Shown here piece after piece: positions 5,608 to 7,577 of a stretch of DNA of 7,577 nucleotides. How positions within the stretch are numbered: position 1 is the first letter of the stretch; every line of letters starts with the position of its first letter. Origin of the DNA: RGIG8775 sp045121195. GTDB lineage: Bacteria > Bacillota > Clostridia > Oscillospirales > CAG-272. Position numbers and translations under genes: made by a program. The notes under the pieces were generated by a model. That model was given only the letters and a program-made list of their open reading frames with translations. It had not been told where the DNA came from and made no database searches. The stretch spans positions 1 through 7,577 of the forward strand of contig JBGVFO010000186.1 of the NCBI GenBank assembly GCA_045121195.1, read 5' to 3'.

Positions 5608-5654
5608 GACCTCCCCCGTAACCGTTCTCCCCGATCAATCAAAATTTGAAGCAC

Positions 5655-5688
5655 AAAAGAGCCGCAGACCTTCGTCTGCGGCTCTTTT
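5655..5688 (-). terminator. Rho-independent terminator of typA, probably bidirectional
   Basis: A 15-bp stem is formed by AAAAGAGCCGCAGAC (5655-5669) and GTCTGCGGCTCTTTT (5674-5688), with a 4-nt loop. It begins 8 bases past the typA stop codon. The flanking A and T runs allow it to work in both directions, insulating typA from the repeat element. Confidence 0.92.
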
Positions 5689-5696
5689 ATTTTCTT

Positions 5697-7529
5697 TTAC
5701 AGTCCGCGTCTTGCGCGCATCTGCGCCTTCATGCGGAGCTCGGTATTGAGGATCTTCTTGCGAAGACGGATGCTCTTGGGGGTAACCTCAATCAGCTCGT
5801 CGTCGTTGATAAACTCGATTGCCTCCTCCAAGGTGAAAATGATGGGCGGCGTGAGAAGCAGCTTCTCATCCGCACCCGCGGAGCGGATGGCGGTCAGGTG
5901 CTTTTCCTTGCAGGGGTTGATGGCAATATCGTCGTTCTTGGGATTCTCACCCACGATCATACCCTCGTAAACGGGGGTCTGGGGTCCGACGAACAGATTG
6001 CCGCGATCCTGAGAATTGTACAGACCGTAACGGGTGGTCACGCCGTCCTCCGACGCCACGAGGGAGCCGGTAAAGCGCATGACGATCTCGCCGCGGTAGG
6101 GCTGATAGTCCTCGAAGACAGAGTTCATAATGCCCTCGCCGTGGGTCGCCGTCAGGAACTCGGAGCGATAGCCGAACAGTCCGCGGGCGGGGATCACGTA
6201 CTCGATACGGGTGCGGTTGCCGATGGGGGTCATCTCCACAAGGTCGCCCTTGCGGCGTCCCAGCTTCTCGACGACGGCGCCTACGTATTCCATAGGAACG
6301 TCCAGGGTCACGCGCTCCATAGGCTCGCACTTGACGCCGTCAATTTCCTTATACAGCACGCGGGGATTGGAGCAGCAAAGCTCAAAGCCCTCGCGGCGCA
6401 TATTTTCAATGAGGATGGAAAGGTGCATCTCTCCGCGCCCTGCCACCTTGAATTCCTCGGTAGTGTCGCCGTCGGAAACGCGCAGGGACACGTCCTTGAG
6501 AAGCTCGCGATACAGTCTGTCGCGAAGCTGACGGGAGGTAACGAACTTGCCCTCCTTGCCCGCGAAGGGGCTGGTGTTGACCGAGAAGGTCATCTCAAGG
6601 GTGGGCTCGCTCACCTTGACGAACTCCAGAGGCTCGGGAGCGGCAAGGCTCGTGACGGTATCGCCGATGGTGATGGATTCGGCGCCCGAGAAGCAGACAA
6701 TGTCGCCGACCTTGGCGTTCTCTACGGGTACGCGCATAAGACCGTCGATCTGGAACAACGCCACGATCTTGGCGCGCTTGGGCGCCTCCCCCGTATGGTA
6801 GTTGCAGATATAGACGTCCTGATTCTTGCGGATCGAGCCGCGCTCTATGCGACCGATACCGATGCGTCCCACGTAATCGTTGTAGTCGATGGAGGACACC
6901 AGAAGCTGAAGCTCGCCCTCCTCGTCGCCGCCGGGAGCGGGGATATAGTCAATGATCTTGTCAAAGAGAGGCTTGAGGTCGGTTCCCTCCACGAGGGGAT
7001 CCTCGGTGGCGGTACCCGCGCGACCCGAGCAGTAGAGCATGGGGCTGTCAAGCTGCTCGTCGTTGGCACCCAGATCAAGAAGAAGCTCCAGGATCTCGTC
7101 CTCTACCTCGCCGATGCGGGCGTCGGGCTTGTCGATCTTGTTGATAACGACGATAACGCGGTGATTGAGCGCCAGGGCGCGCTGAAGAACGAAGCGGGTC
7201 TGGGGCATGGGTCCCTCTGCCGCGTCAACCAGCAGGATAACGCCGTTGACCATCTTGAGGATACGCTCCACCTCGCCGCCGAAATCGGCGTGACCGGGGG
7301 TGTCGATGATGTTGATCTTCACGTCACCGTAGTGTACGGCGGTGTTTTTGGCGAGAATCGTGATACCGCGCTCACGCTCCAGGGCGTTGCTGTCCATAAC
7401 GCGGTCCTCGGTCTCCTGATTCTCGCGGTACGCGCCGCCCTGCTTCAGAAGCTCGTCCACCAGTGTGGTCTTGCCGTGGTCAACGTGGGCAATGATGGCT
7501 ACATTGCGAATGTTTTCCTGTAGTGCCAT
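5697..7529 (-). CDS. typA: Ribosome-associated translational GTPase TypA/BipA
   Basis: This 610-residue GTPase of the EF-G/LepA class binds the ribosome and assists 50S assembly, mainly under stress or at low temperature. The G domain shows G1 HVDHGKTT (15-22), RGIT (54-57, G2), DTPGH with the catalytic-type H80 (76-80, G3) and NKID (130-133, G4). G5 is probably around CSGRAG (167-172), where SA is more usual. A beta-barrel domain II (about 205-292), EF-G-like domain III with GRGEMHLSILIENMRREG (364-381) and domain V (about 400-480) follow, and then the C-terminal domain typical of TypA (about 480-610), which ends in MRARRGL. There is no domain IV, which separates it from EF-G. Length is normal. 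The start ATG has AAGGAG (7544-7539) 9 nt upstream. The gene has its own terminator; its promoter is probably partly outside the window. Confidence 0.98.
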   Translation of the reverse strand: MALQENIRNVAIIAHVDHGKTTLVDELLKQGGAYRENQETEDRVMDSNALERERGITILAKNTAVHYGDVKINIIDTPGHADFGGEVERILKMVNGVILLVDAAEGPMPQTRFVLQRALALNHRVIVVINKIDKPDARIGEVEDEILELLLDLGANDEQLDSPMLYCSGRAGTATEDPLVEGTDLKPLFDKIIDYIPAPGGDEEGELQLLVSSIDYNDYVGRIGIGRIERGSIRKNQDVYICNYHTGEAPKRAKIVALFQIDGLMRVPVENAKVGDIVCFSGAESITIGDTVTSLAAPEPLEFVKVSEPTLEMTFSVNTSPFAGKEGKFVTSRQLRDRLYRELLKDVSLRVSDGDTTEEFKVAGRGEMHLSILIENMRREGFELCCSNPRVLYKEIDGVKCEPMERVTLDVPMEYVGAVVEKLGRRKGDLVEMTPIGNRTRIEYVIPARGLFGYRSEFLTATHGEGIMNSVFEDYQPYRGEIVMRFTGSLVASEDGVTTRYGLYNSQDRGNLFVGPQTPVYEGMIVGENPKNDDIAINPCKEKHLTAIRSAGADEKLLLTPPIIFTLEEAIEFINDDELIEVTPKSIRLRKKILNTELRMKAQMRARRGL

Positions 7530-7538
7530 TTACGATTT

Positions 7539-7544
7539 CTCCTT
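7539..7544 (-). promoter_or_regulatory. Ribosome binding site of typA
   Basis: On the minus strand AAGGAG lies 9 nt before the ATG at 7529-7527, supporting that start. The remaining 33 bases to the window edge are AT-rich and do not show a complete promoter. Confidence 0.8.
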
Positions 7545-7577
7545 CAATATGGAATAAAACAAGAATTGATATATCAC

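Larger units (their letters stand above)
5235..5650 (+). mobile_element. Hairpin-rich intergenic element between ahcY and typA
   Basis: The gene-free spacer beyond the ahcY terminator is bounded by the same ends as the block at 2518-2677: ATTGATGTTTATAGG at 5235-5249 and CCGATCAATCAAAATTTGAA at 5631-5650. Just inside lie longer inverted arms, 5248-5287 and 5608-5632. They match at 21 of 25 positions when 15 extra bases (5263-5277) in the left arm are skipped. The interior holds at least six hairpins and no credible gene. Small open frames starting within it (for example at 5373 on the minus strand) only become long by running antisense into ahcY. The pattern fits a non-autonomous element or a remnant of one; mobility is inferred. 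Confidence 0.5.

Noticed and set aside
146..5650. Three copies of AATCAAAATTTGAA as a CRISPR array
   Set aside because: The copies are 2.5-3 kb apart, at gene boundaries, with no regular spacers and no cas genes.
5646..7523. A 625-codon open frame antisense to typA
   Set aside because: Same artefact. It begins inside the repeat end and the typA terminator, and the minus strand is a full TypA.
7567..7576. TGATATATCA palindrome upstream of typA as an operator
   Set aside because: A 10-base AT-only-centred palindrome is easily expected by chance in AT-rich spacer, and the promoter context is cut off by the window edge.

Overview
The window reads as ordinary chromosome of an anaerobic, probably gut-associated Clostridia species (Bacillota), most likely an uncultured lineage. 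Four things point there. The genes are GC-rich and separated by AT-rich spacers. Promoters are textbook sigma-A type with strong Shine-Dalgarno sites. MutY carries the C-X7-C iron-sulfur spacing that I associate with Clostridia. S-adenosylhomocysteinase is the short archaeal/Thermotoga type. The lineage assignment is inference.

Layout. Bases 1-288 hold a possible gene edge or repeat remnant, one copy of a dispersed repeat end, and a near-consensus promoter. A glycoside hydrolase family 3 beta-glucosidase-like gene (289-2460, +) follows and ends in a terminator. It converges on mutY (2681-3763, -); the gap between them is filled by a MITE-like palindromic repeat. mutY and ahcY (3940-5181, +) are divergent, and a 176-bp spacer contains both promoters. 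ahcY ends in a good terminator and converges on typA (5697-7529, -) across a 515-bp spacer. That spacer holds a second, larger repeat-type element with many hairpins, and then the typA terminator.

The four genes appear to be separate transcription units with unrelated housekeeping or catabolic jobs: oligosaccharide hydrolysis, 8-oxoguanine repair, methyl-cycle by-product removal, and a ribosome-associated GTPase. I see no defence, secretion, biosynthetic or phage cluster.

The unusual content is intergenic. Both convergent spacers begin just after a terminator with the same 15-base sequence (13 of 15 identical) and end with the same AATCAAAATTTGAA block beside the opposing gene. A third copy of the block lies upstream of the GH3 gene. 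The spacers therefore look like members of one family of modular elements with conserved ends and variable hairpin interiors. The other point worth a look is the ahcY substrate pocket, where residues that bind adenine in the human enzyme are replaced, including a Glu-to-Lys change.
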